A stretch of DNA of 64,000 nt. It comes from Vampirovibrio chlorellavorus (GTDB lineage: Bacteria; Cyanobacteriota; Vampirovibrionia; Vampirovibrionales; Vampirovibrionaceae). The stretch is taken from NCBI GenBank assembly GCA_001858525.1, contig LAPX01000004.1, forward strand, positions 1-64,000, in the 5' to 3' direction. The notes beneath the pieces were generated by a model. That model had not been told where the DNA came from and did not search any database. It worked only from the letters and a program-made list of their open reading frames with translations. The position numbers and the translations under genes were made by a program. Position 1 is the first letter of the stretch. Each line of letters begins with the position of its first letter. Of the stretch, positions 44,198 to 53,117 are shown piece by piece.

Positions 44198-46177
44198 GTG
44201 ACAATGAAGACAGTCTGCATCCGCAAACCGGTCTTCAACCCAGGGGGTAGGGTGGAAACAACGATTAAATCAGCATTCAAGCCTGCTTTCAGCACCCGGC
44301 AAGACCGCCTTTTGCAGGGGCAGTTTTATACCCCGCCAGCCTTGTGTGATTTAATGCTGGCCCTGGCCACACAGGATGCACCCCCTCAACGACTGCTGGA
44401 GCCCGCTTGCGGTGCCGGTATTTTTTTAGAACGGGCCATAGCCCAAGCCCAACATTTACAAAACACAGGCCTGCAATTGGTGGGCATAGAGCAAAATGCG
44501 GTCGCGCTTGAACTAGCGCAAACGCATCTCGGGGAGCGCGGTTCTCAGCCCATTACTCTGGACCTAAAACTGGGTGATTTTTTGACATTTACATCTGAAA
44601 CGATTGGAAATTTTGATTTAATTATCGGCAACCCGCCTTATATTCGCCCGGAAATAGACACTAGCGGAACCAAAGAGGATAAAAATAACCGGTTAATTCA
44701 TTATCGGCATTTATTTGATGATTATTTAAGGGACTTTCCTCAACAGGCCAAATTATTCTCTCAAAAAGCGGATTTGTACCAATGGTTCTTTATCCACGCT
44801 TACGGATTGCTGAAGCCCCAGGGTACGCTGGCCTTTGTGGTCAGCAATAGCTGGCTGGACTCAGTATTCGGGCAGTATTTCCGCCATTTCCTGTGGCATC
44901 ATTTTGACTGGCTTTATCTGGTTGAATCCGCCTGTGAGCGCTGGTTCCCCGATGCGGCCATTCACCCCATCATTGTCATTCTGCAAAAAAAAGAAGTCCC
45001 CGGCGAGAGTGCCGCCAACCATGCCGAGTGCCAATGGATTCGGTTCCACCAGCCTCTGCACCAATTACTCCCTTCCGCCAAACAGCCTGATTATTGGCAG
45101 GCCTTAACCACCCAAGTACAAACCCTTTGTGTGCAGGAAAATGCGGAAAATAAGCACCAAGGCGTACAGCGGCAAGTCATCAGCAATAGCCAGCCCTGGC
45201 TGCAATCGATTCACTGTAACCTGTATCTGCGCGCTCCCAGTCAATTGCTGGAGCTTTACCAGCAATGCCAGTTATGGAAACCGCTCAGCGCGCTGGGCAC
45301 CATTCGCTATCCCTTAAAAACCGGTATTAACCAATTTTTCTACCTCAGCCACGCCCAAGCGGAGCAATGGCAGATTGAACCGGAATTTTTGATCCCGGTA
45401 ATGCGCTCCAGCAAAAAATTGAAAAAACTGATACTACAGCCCAACGACTTAAACGAATTTTTGTTTTGCTGCCCCTACAGCAAGCAGGAATTAGAGCGTA
45501 TGGGCCAACAAGGGGCGCTGGCCTATATTGAATGGGGGGAGCAGCAAACCGCCAGTCCTCGTCAAAAACGAACCGCAGCGACTCCCTGGCCGCAGGTCAT
45601 CTCCGTCAAGTACAATCAGCCCGCCTGGCATGTGCAAAAAAACCTACCCACGGCCCATATTCTGTGCAATCGCTTTATGGATCAACGCTTCTTTTTTGCC
45701 CTATGCCAGGGAGAGTTCATCGAAGATCAGACTTTTTACGGCCTGACCTTGCACAATCCCGCCCAACATCCCCCCGCCCTGATGGCCGCCTTACTCAATA
45801 GCACCTTGTGCTGTGCCCTGTTAGCCTACCTGGGGCGCGCCAGTCTGGGAGAAGGCGTTTTGCAATTTGCCCGCTGCGATCTGGATCATTTTCCGTTGCC
45901 CGACCCCGACTTATATTCAAACACAGAACAGGAGGCCCTGATGGCGGCCTTTCAGGCGTTGGCCCAAATACCGGTGGGCCCTTGGGCAGCCACCTGGAAT
46001 CACCCGACCCGTATCCATCTGGATCATTTGGTGCTGAAAGGCTTGCTTGCGACAAAAGGGCAACCTACGCCCTCTGAGGACGATGTAGAGCGCTTACGAC
46101 AGGAACTAGGTCAGTCTATCCTGCAACGCCTGAAAGAACGCCAGCAAATGGCCCGCAACCGCTCAGGAAACAATTAA
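44198..46177 (+). CDS. Orphan N6-adenine DNA methyltransferase (Eco57I/TaqI-type)
   Basis: 659 residues. The first frame codon is a GTG; an ATG lies two codons later (44204) and neither has a clear ribosome site. SAM motif I is LEPACGAGIF (67-76). The X region GQFYTPPALCDLM (about 41-53) precedes it, as in type II adenine methyltransferases. Motif IV is NPPY (145-148). The C-terminal 300 residues resemble a TaqI-type target-recognition domain (RYPLKTGINQFFYL, AALLNSTLCCALLAYLG). No nuclease motif (PD-ExK) and no restriction gene is adjacent, so it is probably an orphan or solitary specificity enzyme. Confidence 0.8.
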   Translation: MTMKTVCIRKPVFNPGGRVETTIKSAFKPAFSTRQDRLLQGQFYTPPALCDLMLALATQDAPPQRLLEPACGAGIFLERAIAQAQHLQNTGLQLVGIEQNAVALELAQTHLGERGSQPITLDLKLGDFLTFTSETIGNFDLIIGNPPYIRPEIDTSGTKEDKNNRLIHYRHLFDDYLRDFPQQAKLFSQKADLYQWFFIHAYGLLKPQGTLAFVVSNSWLDSVFGQYFRHFLWHHFDWLYLVESACERWFPDAAIHPIIVILQKKEVPGESAANHAECQWIRFHQPLHQLLPSAKQPDYWQALTTQVQTLCVQENAENKHQGVQRQVISNSQPWLQSIHCNLYLRAPSQLLELYQQCQLWKPLSALGTIRYPLKTGINQFFYLSHAQAEQWQIEPEFLIPVMRSSKKLKKLILQPNDLNEFLFCCPYSKQELERMGQQGALAYIEWGEQQTASPRQKRTAATPWPQVISVKYNQPAWHVQKNLPTAHILCNRFMDQRFFFALCQGEFIEDQTFYGLTLHNPAQHPPALMAALLNSTLCCALLAYLGRASLGEGVLQFARCDLDHFPLPDPDLYSNTEQEALMAAFQALAQIPVGPWAATWNHPTRIHLDHLVLKGLLATKGQPTPSEDDVERLRQELGQSILQRLKERQQMARNRSGNN

Positions 46178-46196
46178 AACCTCGTTTAAAAAAGAA

Positions 46197-46215
46197 GGGT
46201 AAGGCAGCCTTACCC
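46197..46215 (-). terminator. Hairpin facing leftward in the convergent gap
   Basis: GGGTAAGGC-A-GCCTTACCC (46197-46215), a nearly perfect palindrome. On the minus strand it is followed by TTCTTTTTT, so it works best as a terminator of leftward transcription. Confidence 0.65.
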
Positions 46216-46232
46216 TCCCTCCAAAAAAATCC

Positions 46233-46258
46233 AAAAAAAAAAGGCAACTTGCGTTGCC
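46233..46258 (-). terminator. Strong leftward intrinsic terminator
   Basis: On the minus strand GGCAAC-GCAA-GTTGCC (46243-46258) is followed by ten T residues (46233-46242). It ends a leftward transcript that must come from the 46260-46805 region or from the methyltransferase gene upstream. Confidence 0.85.
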
Positions 46259-46379
46259 TGTTGATTGGAGAGAGAGAAGAGAAAGGAGAGAGAGAAACGA
46301 CCAGAAGGTCGCATCTTTGGAGAAAAATCCGTACTCTCGGCTTCCACTTCCTCCTACTACCTACTATTACTTATCTACT

Positions 46380-46594
46380 TCAGCAAAATTGAACCACTCC
46401 ATCCCATGTCAAAACTTCAAGTGTGCCACCAGTCACGGTTCCAAAAGCAGTGGGTGTTGCACCCGGCCCTGGAAAGCGGCAATAGTCTTTAAACACTTCG
46501 AGCCATCGTCCAAATCGGTGTTTTCAGAACAGACGGGATCACGCCAGTCGGCATTGAATGAAACCGTTATGCACTGTTGATAAACCCCGCATAC
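46380..46594 (-). pseudogene. Possible decayed small protein gene
   Basis: The 628-base convergent gap has no intact gene I trust. On the minus strand one frame stays open for 54 codons (46594 down to 46433) and reads FNADWRDPVCSENTD then DGSKCLKTIAAFQGRV. A second frame (46523 to 46380) continues with protein-like TPTAFGTVTGGTLEVLTWD and stops. Joined by one frameshift near 46465 they would make a small Cys-containing protein, but neither frame has a start codon. A third frame near 46620-46690 reads GTVAEWFNTQSSIDFS. This looks like gene debris, or a frameshifted small secreted protein. Amino-acid impression only. Confidence 0.3.
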
Positions 46595-46805
46595 CTATTT
46601 AAACTCCAGCCCAACGTCTAATAACTTCCCGTGATAGAGAAGTCAATGGATGATTGTGTATTGAACCACTCAGCCACCGTTCCCTATGTTTAAATAAAAA
46701 CAATCAATCAGGCGGAATTGCCGAACAACCTCAAAAGCTTCAAACTTCTTAACGAAAAAGGCGAAAATAAAACCGCTCTGGGCTTAGCGCTATCCCATCA
46801 GCGCA

Positions 46806-47540
46806 TTAAGAGGCGAGTGTCAGCTTTTCATCCCACTTGGGGCGCACGGCGGTCATGTACACGGTCCAGGGGAAAGGAGCCAGCTTGTTTTTAATCTTGG
46901 CATGGCGGCTCAGCTGGCTTATAAAATCATTGCTACCGGGCAGCTTTGCTGGTACCTCAAGGCCTAACTCTTTGACCGCAGAAGCAAAACCACTGACCCG
47001 ATTCGCCATGGCCCATAGCAGAGGACGATGCACCGACACCATCAAGTTAGATTGGGTCACCCGGGACAACTCGGCCAAGGTACGCTCCCAATCCGCCTGT
47101 GGCAAGGCCAGCAGGTTATGGGCCAAAGTCAGGTCAAACTGATTGGTTTCATAGGGCAATTGCCCCAAGGAAGCGGTCACAAACTTGAAGCGGCAACAAA
47201 TCTCTTCCTGGGCCCGCTGAACCATTGCTTCATCGGGGTCCACCAGGTGAATTTCAGCGGCAGGCAATAACAAAGCCACATGCTGGGCCCAATCCATTTG
47301 ACGACAGCCACCCACAATCAGAATCTTTTTGGGCTCCTGATAAACCTCATCAAAACAGAGATCCAGAGTGTTAAACAGACTGGCGTTCAGCCAATTGGCC
47401 CAGCGAGACTTGGCCGGGGGGGCCGGTTTATCGGCACAGGGCTCATCACAGGTTTGATCACAAGGCTTTCCACAGGAGCCCAACGGGGCATCGGTCAAAG
47501 TGGTGGCATGCTGATGAGAGTCACAGTTCATTGGTTTCAT
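46806..47540 (-). CDS. Class I SAM methyltransferase with Cys-rich N-terminus
   Basis: 244 residues. The methyltransferase fold is seen in KILIVGGCRQMDWAQHVALLLP (motif I region, about 72-93), IHLVDPDEAMVQRAQ (motif II), and FDLTLAHNLLALP (motif IV). The first 45 residues carry CGKPCDQTCDEPC (Cys spaced by three, about 23-35) with NCDSHQH before it, an unusual Cys/His cluster that could bind metal. The substrate is unknown. Read leftward, with a weak terminator-like hairpin and T-run just after the stop. Placed after the GT39-like gene with a 126-base gap. Confidence 0.75.
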   Translation of the reverse strand: MKPMNCDSHQHATTLTDAPLGSCGKPCDQTCDEPCADKPAPPAKSRWANWLNASLFNTLDLCFDEVYQEPKKILIVGGCRQMDWAQHVALLLPAAEIHLVDPDEAMVQRAQEEICCRFKFVTASLGQLPYETNQFDLTLAHNLLALPQADWERTLAELSRVTQSNLMVSVHRPLLWAMANRVSGFASAVKELGLEVPAKLPGSNDFISQLSRHAKIKNKLAPFPWTVYMTAVRPKWDEKLTLAS

Positions 47541-47666
47541 CCGTTTCCGCCAGCCTGAGGAGCGATGATGACCGGGCTGACTGTAAGAATACGAGGGCCG
47601 CTTTTACTGCTACTTATTAAAGCGAAAAGCGCCCATCTTCGCAAACGGGATCAAACACCACTGAAC

Positions 47667-49286
47667 TCAGCGGGTGGGATTAACCTGCCAGATACGAATC
47701 CGGCCCGGTACATCCTCGTAAACCATCTTGAGGCCTTTACTGGCCACCGTGCGGGCCGGGGAAATTTTAGCGGCCCCCTCTTCCACCAGAAAGTTGTACT
47801 GTCCCAACTCGCTGGTCAGTTGCGCCTCGGAATGGCTCTCATTCCCATCCTGATTGTTAAACCGGCTTAAAGCACCGGGCTTGGGCGTGGCAATCTTGTC
47901 GCCGGGCTCCGTATGCTCCTTCAGCCAGTCCATGGCCCGCCGGTGGGCACTAACGGTTTGGGCACCTTCCAAACGACTCTCCGGCTCCTTGGCCGTACTC
48001 ATGTACATAATTTTGGGCTTGCGGGCCTTTTCCACCGACGATTTCCCCATCCCTCGGGCCAAGCCGAGGTGACTGGTCAGGGTGGCCAGCAAAATCCAGC
48101 CTGTCAGAATGGGCACTGCCACTCGGGTCAACAAAGGCATATCAAGACGCTGGAACCACTGTCCGGTCCTCAACAGCCCAAAATACAAGTAAAACAGCAG
48201 CAAAGGCATAACCGGCGATAAACTGAGCCCCGCACTGGGCAACAAGGCCAAAGCGGTAATCACATAAGTACACAGGTAAAGGGTGCCGATGCCCGTGTAC
48301 TGGTACAAACCATACACCGCGCCCACCATGGCCACAAAGGCAATCAACCAGCGAACCCAGGGCTTTTTCTCCACATCAATGCGAGAAGGCCCACTGGCGC
48401 TGGGGGTTTTCGCCAAACGATCCATGGAAGCCAGGTTCAGATCACCCAGCGTATGGTCGGTAATGTTGAGAATGATGCGATCGGCATAGGCCTCAAAGGT
48501 ACGGAAAAAGCCTTGATCCGCAATATTCTGCACAATGGTGGTGGAAGGCCCCACATAAGGCTGGGGGCTGCGCACTACATAAAACAAATCTCGTCCCACA
48601 AAAGGACTTAAACACAGAATAATAATGGACAGGATGGTAGCGCTTTTTTTCAGTCCAAACCGCTTGACGGTGACAAAGAAAAAGGCAAACAGCAGGGTGT
48701 AACCCACCTGCCAACTCAAAATACTCAGTCCCATCAGCGTGCCGCACAGGATAATTTCACCCCGGGACAGCTGCCCGCCCAAGGCGGACTCTTTACTCAG
48801 GCTGATGTCAATGGCAATCAGGCTGGCCAGAGACAAAACCACATAAATCATTTGCGGGTTAATGGCCCAGGCCATCCCCAAAGTGGCAGGAGCCACCACG
48901 TACAACGCCGTAATAATAAAGGTGTAGGGCTTGGGAATTTGCCGACGCACAAAAAAGTAGACCAGCCCCGTGGACAGGAAATACAAAACCAAATTGAGAA
49001 TGTGGAACCCCTCAATGAGTCGGGGCAATTCGGTGGTGCGCTTGAGCTTAATAACCAAAGCCATTAAAGCCGGATACACCGGGGGCAAATTAAAGCGGGA
49101 GAAGGCTTCCAGAATTCGGCCTTCGGAAAACAGCTTGGCCATAGCCACCGCCTGAATGGCATTGGGGTCCATTTCCACAGCAGGCATTAGGTATTTAAAC
49201 AGGAAATAGCCCGCCACAAAGCAGGCTGCCACAAATACGACCTCAAACCAGGTTTCCTGGTGAAACGGTCTTGCCGAATCCGCCAT
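47667..49286 (-). CDS. GT39-like polytopic membrane glycosyltransferase
   Basis: 539 residues. About ten hydrophobic segments occupy residues 10-420, followed by a soluble C-terminal domain (about 425-539). The first periplasmic loop has EMDPNAIQAVAMAKLFSEG, with the acidic D in the place of the catalytic DxD/DE found in protein mannosyl- and ArnT-type transferases. PPVYPALMALVIKL then follows, typical of the family. Such enzymes transfer sugars from polyprenyl phosphate carriers at the outer face of the inner membrane. Acceptor unknown. Upstream gene: M23 peptidase on the same strand, 139 bases away. Confidence 0.8.
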   Translation of the reverse strand: MADSARPFHQETWFEVVFVAACFVAGYFLFKYLMPAVEMDPNAIQAVAMAKLFSEGRILEAFSRFNLPPVYPALMALVIKLKRTTELPRLIEGFHILNLVLYFLSTGLVYFFVRRQIPKPYTFIITALYVVAPATLGMAWAINPQMIYVVLSLASLIAIDISLSKESALGGQLSRGEIILCGTLMGLSILSWQVGYTLLFAFFFVTVKRFGLKKSATILSIIILCLSPFVGRDLFYVVRSPQPYVGPSTTIVQNIADQGFFRTFEAYADRIILNITDHTLGDLNLASMDRLAKTPSASGPSRIDVEKKPWVRWLIAFVAMVGAVYGLYQYTGIGTLYLCTYVITALALLPSAGLSLSPVMPLLLFYLYFGLLRTGQWFQRLDMPLLTRVAVPILTGWILLATLTSHLGLARGMGKSSVEKARKPKIMYMSTAKEPESRLEGAQTVSAHRRAMDWLKEHTEPGDKIATPKPGALSRFNNQDGNESHSEAQLTSELGQYNFLVEEGAAKISPARTVASKGLKMVYEDVPGRIRIWQVNPTR

Positions 49287-49425
49287 CTGCTAAACTCTAT
49301 CCCTTATTCCATTGCATACGCGTTGGCCTCATCAATTCAGCCAAGCTTAGCCGATCATAGCAGAAATGCGGCAATCGGGGTATGCAAGCCCCACCAGCGC
49401 CCTTCCAGAATCCGCAAATGACTGC

Positions 49426-50157
49426 CTAAAACTGAACCGTTTGCACCCGGTTGCCGGTCACCAACTCAACAGCTTTCCCAGTGGCGTAAGCCCGGTGGGA
49501 TTTTCGGTTGACGTGTTTAACCGTGAGGTTTTGCACTCCGCTATCGGAATCCATGGGCTGGGCAACCGTTTGAGCCATCGGGCGACTTGTCTGTAACGGT
49601 CGGGCCTGGGCCATGATGGGCGCCCCGGAGCCCGGCTGCAAATAACTCAGGTAGGTCACGGGATTCACGTACTGCCCGTTGTGATGCACCTCAAAATGCA
49701 AATGAGGCCCAGTGGATCGGCCCGTAGAGCCCACCTTGGAAATGACCTGCCCCCGGTAAACGGCATCCCCCGGCCTAACCAGTAATTGGGAATTATGCCC
49801 GTACAGGGTAAACAGAGAATTACCGTGGCTAAGCACCACCACATTGCCGTACCCGCCATAATAGCCGCTGAACATCACCAAGCCTGCCTGAGGCGCATAA
49901 ACAGGGGTGCCGCTGGCCGCCGCCAGATCAATGCCCCCATGAAATCGCTGGGAGCCCGTAATAGGGTCCACCCGCCATCCAAAGTGCGACGTCAACTGAC
50001 CACTGACTGGGGCAAAGCCATAATCCACGGCCCAACAGACATTCATCCCCGAGGCATTCAGCGCCAATGAACAGACCAACAACAAGGCCAAACGAAGCCC
50101 AGCCCCGGATCGATTCCGACCCAGCAAGTGACGGGCAATTTTCAGGACAAGGCGCAT
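49426..50157 (-). CDS. Exported M23 family metallopeptidase 2
   Basis: 243 residues from the ATG at 50157; a TTG four codons earlier is also in frame. A basic start and LRLALLLVCSLALNASGMNVCWA form a signal peptide or anchor. The domain begins with SGQLTSHFGWRVDPITGSQRFHGGIDLA, then HNSQLLV and the final zinc site GRSTGPHLHFEVHHNGQYVNP, so all four metal ligands look intact. The substrate should be peptidoglycan cross-links. The C-terminal 60 residues are Ser/Thr/Gln rich. Shorter than the 6896 homologue, with almost no linker before the domain. Confidence 0.92.
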   Translation of the reverse strand: MRLVLKIARHLLGRNRSGAGLRLALLLVCSLALNASGMNVCWAVDYGFAPVSGQLTSHFGWRVDPITGSQRFHGGIDLAAASGTPVYAPQAGLVMFSGYYGGYGNVVVLSHGNSLFTLYGHNSQLLVRPGDAVYRGQVISKVGSTGRSTGPHLHFEVHHNGQYVNPVTYLSYLQPGSGAPIMAQARPLQTSRPMAQTVAQPMDSDSGVQNLTVKHVNRKSHRAYATGKAVELVTGNRVQTVQF

Positions 50158-50382
50158 GACTTCACTCAACGTTCACTTGGATAAGACCACTTCTCTGGTT
50201 ATACCCCTTATGGATGGGCATTGACTCCTTCATTCAGTTGGCATTCAAGCAGTTGGCATTCAGCGGAAATTCAACCAGCCTTCAGCACAGCTTTCAGAAA
50301 TTAAGCCCGCCCACTGCACAAGCCGGTGGTCTGGGGTATAATCGCAGAACTTTAGCAACCCGCAAGCAAGATCCCTACGTCC

Positions 50383-51063
50383 GTGACTTCCAAACACTCC
50401 CCCACCGCTGTCCCCACCGAAGTTTTATACGGCACAGACACCTATCAGGTGCGATTATTCCAGTTGGCACCGGAAGTCAGCCTGAGCGAAGCTCAGCAAA
50501 CACCGGCCAGTAAATCTGAACTAATCGTGGTGAGCGGTGCCTTGCAAGTGAACAGTCCCGCCAAAAACGCTGAAATACTCCAAAAAGGACAGCGCCTCAG
50601 CCTCCAAGAGGTGCAATGCGATAGTCAGCGCGTTAGCCTGTCCAACCCTGGGCAGCAACCGGCCCTGGTGCTGGAAATCGTTTGGACGAATGATCTCACC
50701 CCGGCCCCATTGGCTGAAATTACCGAAGAGCGCCCTTGGGGCAGCTTTACGGTGTTGAAAGATGAACCTGATTACAAGCTGAAGCAACTGAGCGTGAAAC
50801 CCGGCAACCGCCTGAGCTTGCAACGGCATCAAAAACGGGAAGAACACTGGTTTGTGACAGCGGGTCAACCGGCCATTACGCTGGAAGAGCGCATTATCGA
50901 GCTCTCTCCGGGCGATTACATTCATATTCCGCTGCACCACTGGCACCGCATCACCAACCCCGCCGACAATCAGAGCCCCGTGGAAATCATTGAGCTGCAA
51001 CTCGGTAACTACTTTGGGGAAGATGACATTGAGCGCCGTCAGGATGACTACGGACGCCGCTAA
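50383..51063 (+). CDS. Bicupin mannose-6-phosphate isomerase-like protein
   Basis: 226 residues, GTG start. The C-terminal cupin (about 112-215) is that of bifunctional ManC/AlgA: ERPWGSFTVL, KQLSVKPGNRLSLQRHQKREEHWFVTAGQ, IELSPGDYIHIPLHHWHRITNP. The metal His/Glu pattern (RHQKREEHW...H) is complete. The N-terminal 100 residues also read like a cupin barrel (SELIVVSGALQVNSP) but lack the His/Glu ligands. It interconverts fructose-6-P and mannose-6-P for GDP-mannose and surface sugars. No GDP-mannose pyrophosphorylase half is present. Confidence 0.85.
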   Translation: MTSKHSPTAVPTEVLYGTDTYQVRLFQLAPEVSLSEAQQTPASKSELIVVSGALQVNSPAKNAEILQKGQRLSLQEVQCDSQRVSLSNPGQQPALVLEIVWTNDLTPAPLAEITEERPWGSFTVLKDEPDYKLKQLSVKPGNRLSLQRHQKREEHWFVTAGQPAITLEERIIELSPGDYIHIPLHHWHRITNPADNQSPVEIIELQLGNYFGEDDIERRQDDYGRR

Positions 51064-51092
51064 GCCCATCTTTTTATAGGGGACCCTCGTCT

Positions 51093-53093
51093 ATGAATCA
51101 GACAAACCAGACCCTCCCCATCAGCCTGCCCTCGAGATTTTCCGCTGGCTATGGCCAAGGCAACCTAGCCCTGGCTCAAATCAATGTCTCTCCTGGAGAT
51201 TTGGCCGGAAACGCCCGCAAAATAATGGCAGCCTTGCGCATGGCCGAACAACAAGTGGTGGATTTGGTCATTTTCCCGGAGTTAGCCTTGATGGGCTATC
51301 CACCCCGTGATGTCATTGTGCGGCATCCTTTTTTGGTGGCGGAAAACCTGAAGTGGCTGGCGGGTATTGCCGAAAGCACTAACCAAACCTATGCCCTGGT
51401 GGGCTTTGTAGAACCTCGACTGCCCAAGCCTTCTGAAAAACGGATCGGCAAAGCCGCCTTTAACGCCGCCGCTCTGCTGGGCGAAGGAAAAATTCTGGCT
51501 ATCTTCCGCAAAAGCCTGATTCCCGGTTACAACGAGTTTGAGGATTACCGCCAGTTTGAATCCTCGCCAGTCAGTGGGGCCATTGCCCCCGAATGGCTGA
51601 CGGACGTGAACCTGCACCCGCCCTTACAAGACGGACACGGGCTGATCACCGTGCACGGACACTGCTACGCCGTTTCTATTTGCGAAGATTTATGGAACGA
51701 CCCCGAGTTTTTTGAACATCCCCGTTACCCGGACAATCCCATTGAGCGCCTACTGTCCCAACGCCCGGAGGCCTTGATCAACCTGTCCTCCTCGCCCAGC
51801 CGCTCCCATAAGGAGTCTGTGCGGCACCAATTGTGCAGCTATGTGGCCAAAAAGTATGGCACGCCGTTGGTTTACGTCAATCAGGTGGGCACCGTGGATG
51901 AACTCTCCTTTGGCGGGGCGAGCCGCGCCTACGACGGCCAAGGCCAACTGTTTGCCCGGGCGGAAAGTTTCCAGGAACAACTGCTGGTCATCAATCCCTT
52001 CAAAGGTCAAGGCAGTATCGCGCCGTTACCAGGCCCGCAATCAGCAGACTCACCGGCTGCACCTACCTTTCAAGCCGATGACACCACCGACCTGGCCCGT
52101 ACTTACCAGTCCCTGTTACAAGGGATTCGGGACTACTTTGCCAAGACCGGATTTCAAAAGGCTGTTTTGGGCCTCTCTGGCGGACTGGATTCCGCCGTGG
52201 TGGCCGTATTGGTGGCCGATGCCCTGGGCCCGGAGAATTTACTGACGGTCAGCATGCCCTCAGCCATTACCCCAGAAGAAAACCGAAGTGATGCCCAAAC
52301 CATCGCCGAGAATTTGGGTTGCCCCTGGGTTGAAATCCCCATTGGGTCCATCACCGCCGCTTTTACCCAAGAGCTGAGCACAGTTCGGGCGTCTGTGGAA
52401 GCCACTTGGGGACCTGTGGACGCCCGGTCCAACGCTGCGGACAACGTACAGGCCATCTCCCGAGCCACCCTGTTGCGCCAACTGGGCAACGAATTTCGGG
52501 CCCTGCCGGTGGCTACCTCTGACAAATCCGAGTTTTATCTGGGCTACGCCACGGTCAACGGCGATATGTCCGGGGCCTTAGCCCCCATTGGCGATGTGTG
52601 CAAGACCAAAGTGCGAGCCTTAGCCCGCTGGCTCAATGAACACCGGCCAGAAACGGTCAAAACACCCAAAAATGTTCTGCCACTCAGTGTCATCACCAAA
52701 CCCTCCGGGGCGGATCTCAAGCGAGATCCCCAAACCGGCGAACTAATCACCGCCGAAGCGGAACTGATGCCCTACGAGTTTGCCGATGAAGTGATCTGGC
52801 GACTGAAAACCCTGAACCAGAGCCATGCCCAACTACTGAACACTCCGTTTTACTATGAGCAGCAACACCCATTGCCCTCCGCCCAAAAAGCGGAATGGCT
52901 GGACAAGTTTTTTGACCGCATGTCCAAGGCCGTGTTCAAGTGGTTTGTGGCCCCGCCCATTTTAATGGTGGAAGGGGGCGGCTCCATCGCCAAAAGCGAC
53001 TATCACCACCCCATTGTGGCCAATCGCATTCATTGGCAAGGGCATAGCCCAGCAGAAATTCGGGCCATACTGGCGGAAAGAAACGATTGCTAG
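51093..53093 (+). CDS. nadE: Glutamine-dependent NAD+ synthetase
   Basis: Makes NAD from deamido-NAD, ATP and glutamine. 666 residues. The N-terminal nitrilase-type amidase has Glu63 (FPELALMGYP), Lys140 (FRKSLIPGYNEFEDYR) and Cys197 (SICEDLW). The synthetase domain starts near 335, with P-loop SGGLDSAV (362-369), and has the NADE features PSAITPEENRSDAQ, TSDKSEFYLGYATVNGDM and KPSGADLKRDPQTGE. The family is typical of cyanobacteria, actinobacteria and eukaryotes. AGGGGA lies about 10 bases before the ATG. Confidence 0.97.
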   Translation: MNQTNQTLPISLPSRFSAGYGQGNLALAQINVSPGDLAGNARKIMAALRMAEQQVVDLVIFPELALMGYPPRDVIVRHPFLVAENLKWLAGIAESTNQTYALVGFVEPRLPKPSEKRIGKAAFNAAALLGEGKILAIFRKSLIPGYNEFEDYRQFESSPVSGAIAPEWLTDVNLHPPLQDGHGLITVHGHCYAVSICEDLWNDPEFFEHPRYPDNPIERLLSQRPEALINLSSSPSRSHKESVRHQLCSYVAKKYGTPLVYVNQVGTVDELSFGGASRAYDGQGQLFARAESFQEQLLVINPFKGQGSIAPLPGPQSADSPAAPTFQADDTTDLARTYQSLLQGIRDYFAKTGFQKAVLGLSGGLDSAVVAVLVADALGPENLLTVSMPSAITPEENRSDAQTIAENLGCPWVEIPIGSITAAFTQELSTVRASVEATWGPVDARSNAADNVQAISRATLLRQLGNEFRALPVATSDKSEFYLGYATVNGDMSGALAPIGDVCKTKVRALARWLNEHRPETVKTPKNVLPLSVITKPSGADLKRDPQTGELITAEAELMPYEFADEVIWRLKTLNQSHAQLLNTPFYYEQQHPLPSAQKAEWLDKFFDRMSKAVFKWFVAPPILMVEGGGSIAKSDYHHPIVANRIHWQGHSPAEIRAILAERNDC

Positions 53094-53117
53094 CCATTTT
53101 CCAAAGTTAGGGAATTT

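Noticed and set aside
46254-46580. 108-codon plus-strand frame in the convergent gap
   Set aside because: Starts inside a terminator hairpin and has low-complexity Arg/Glu then irregular sequence; the minus-strand frames look more protein-like.
46663-46690. tRNA-Ser-like start (GGTGGCTGAGTGGT on the minus strand)
   Set aside because: Only about 14 bases match the tRNA-Ser 5' part; the remaining stems do not form, and the same bases read as protein debris.
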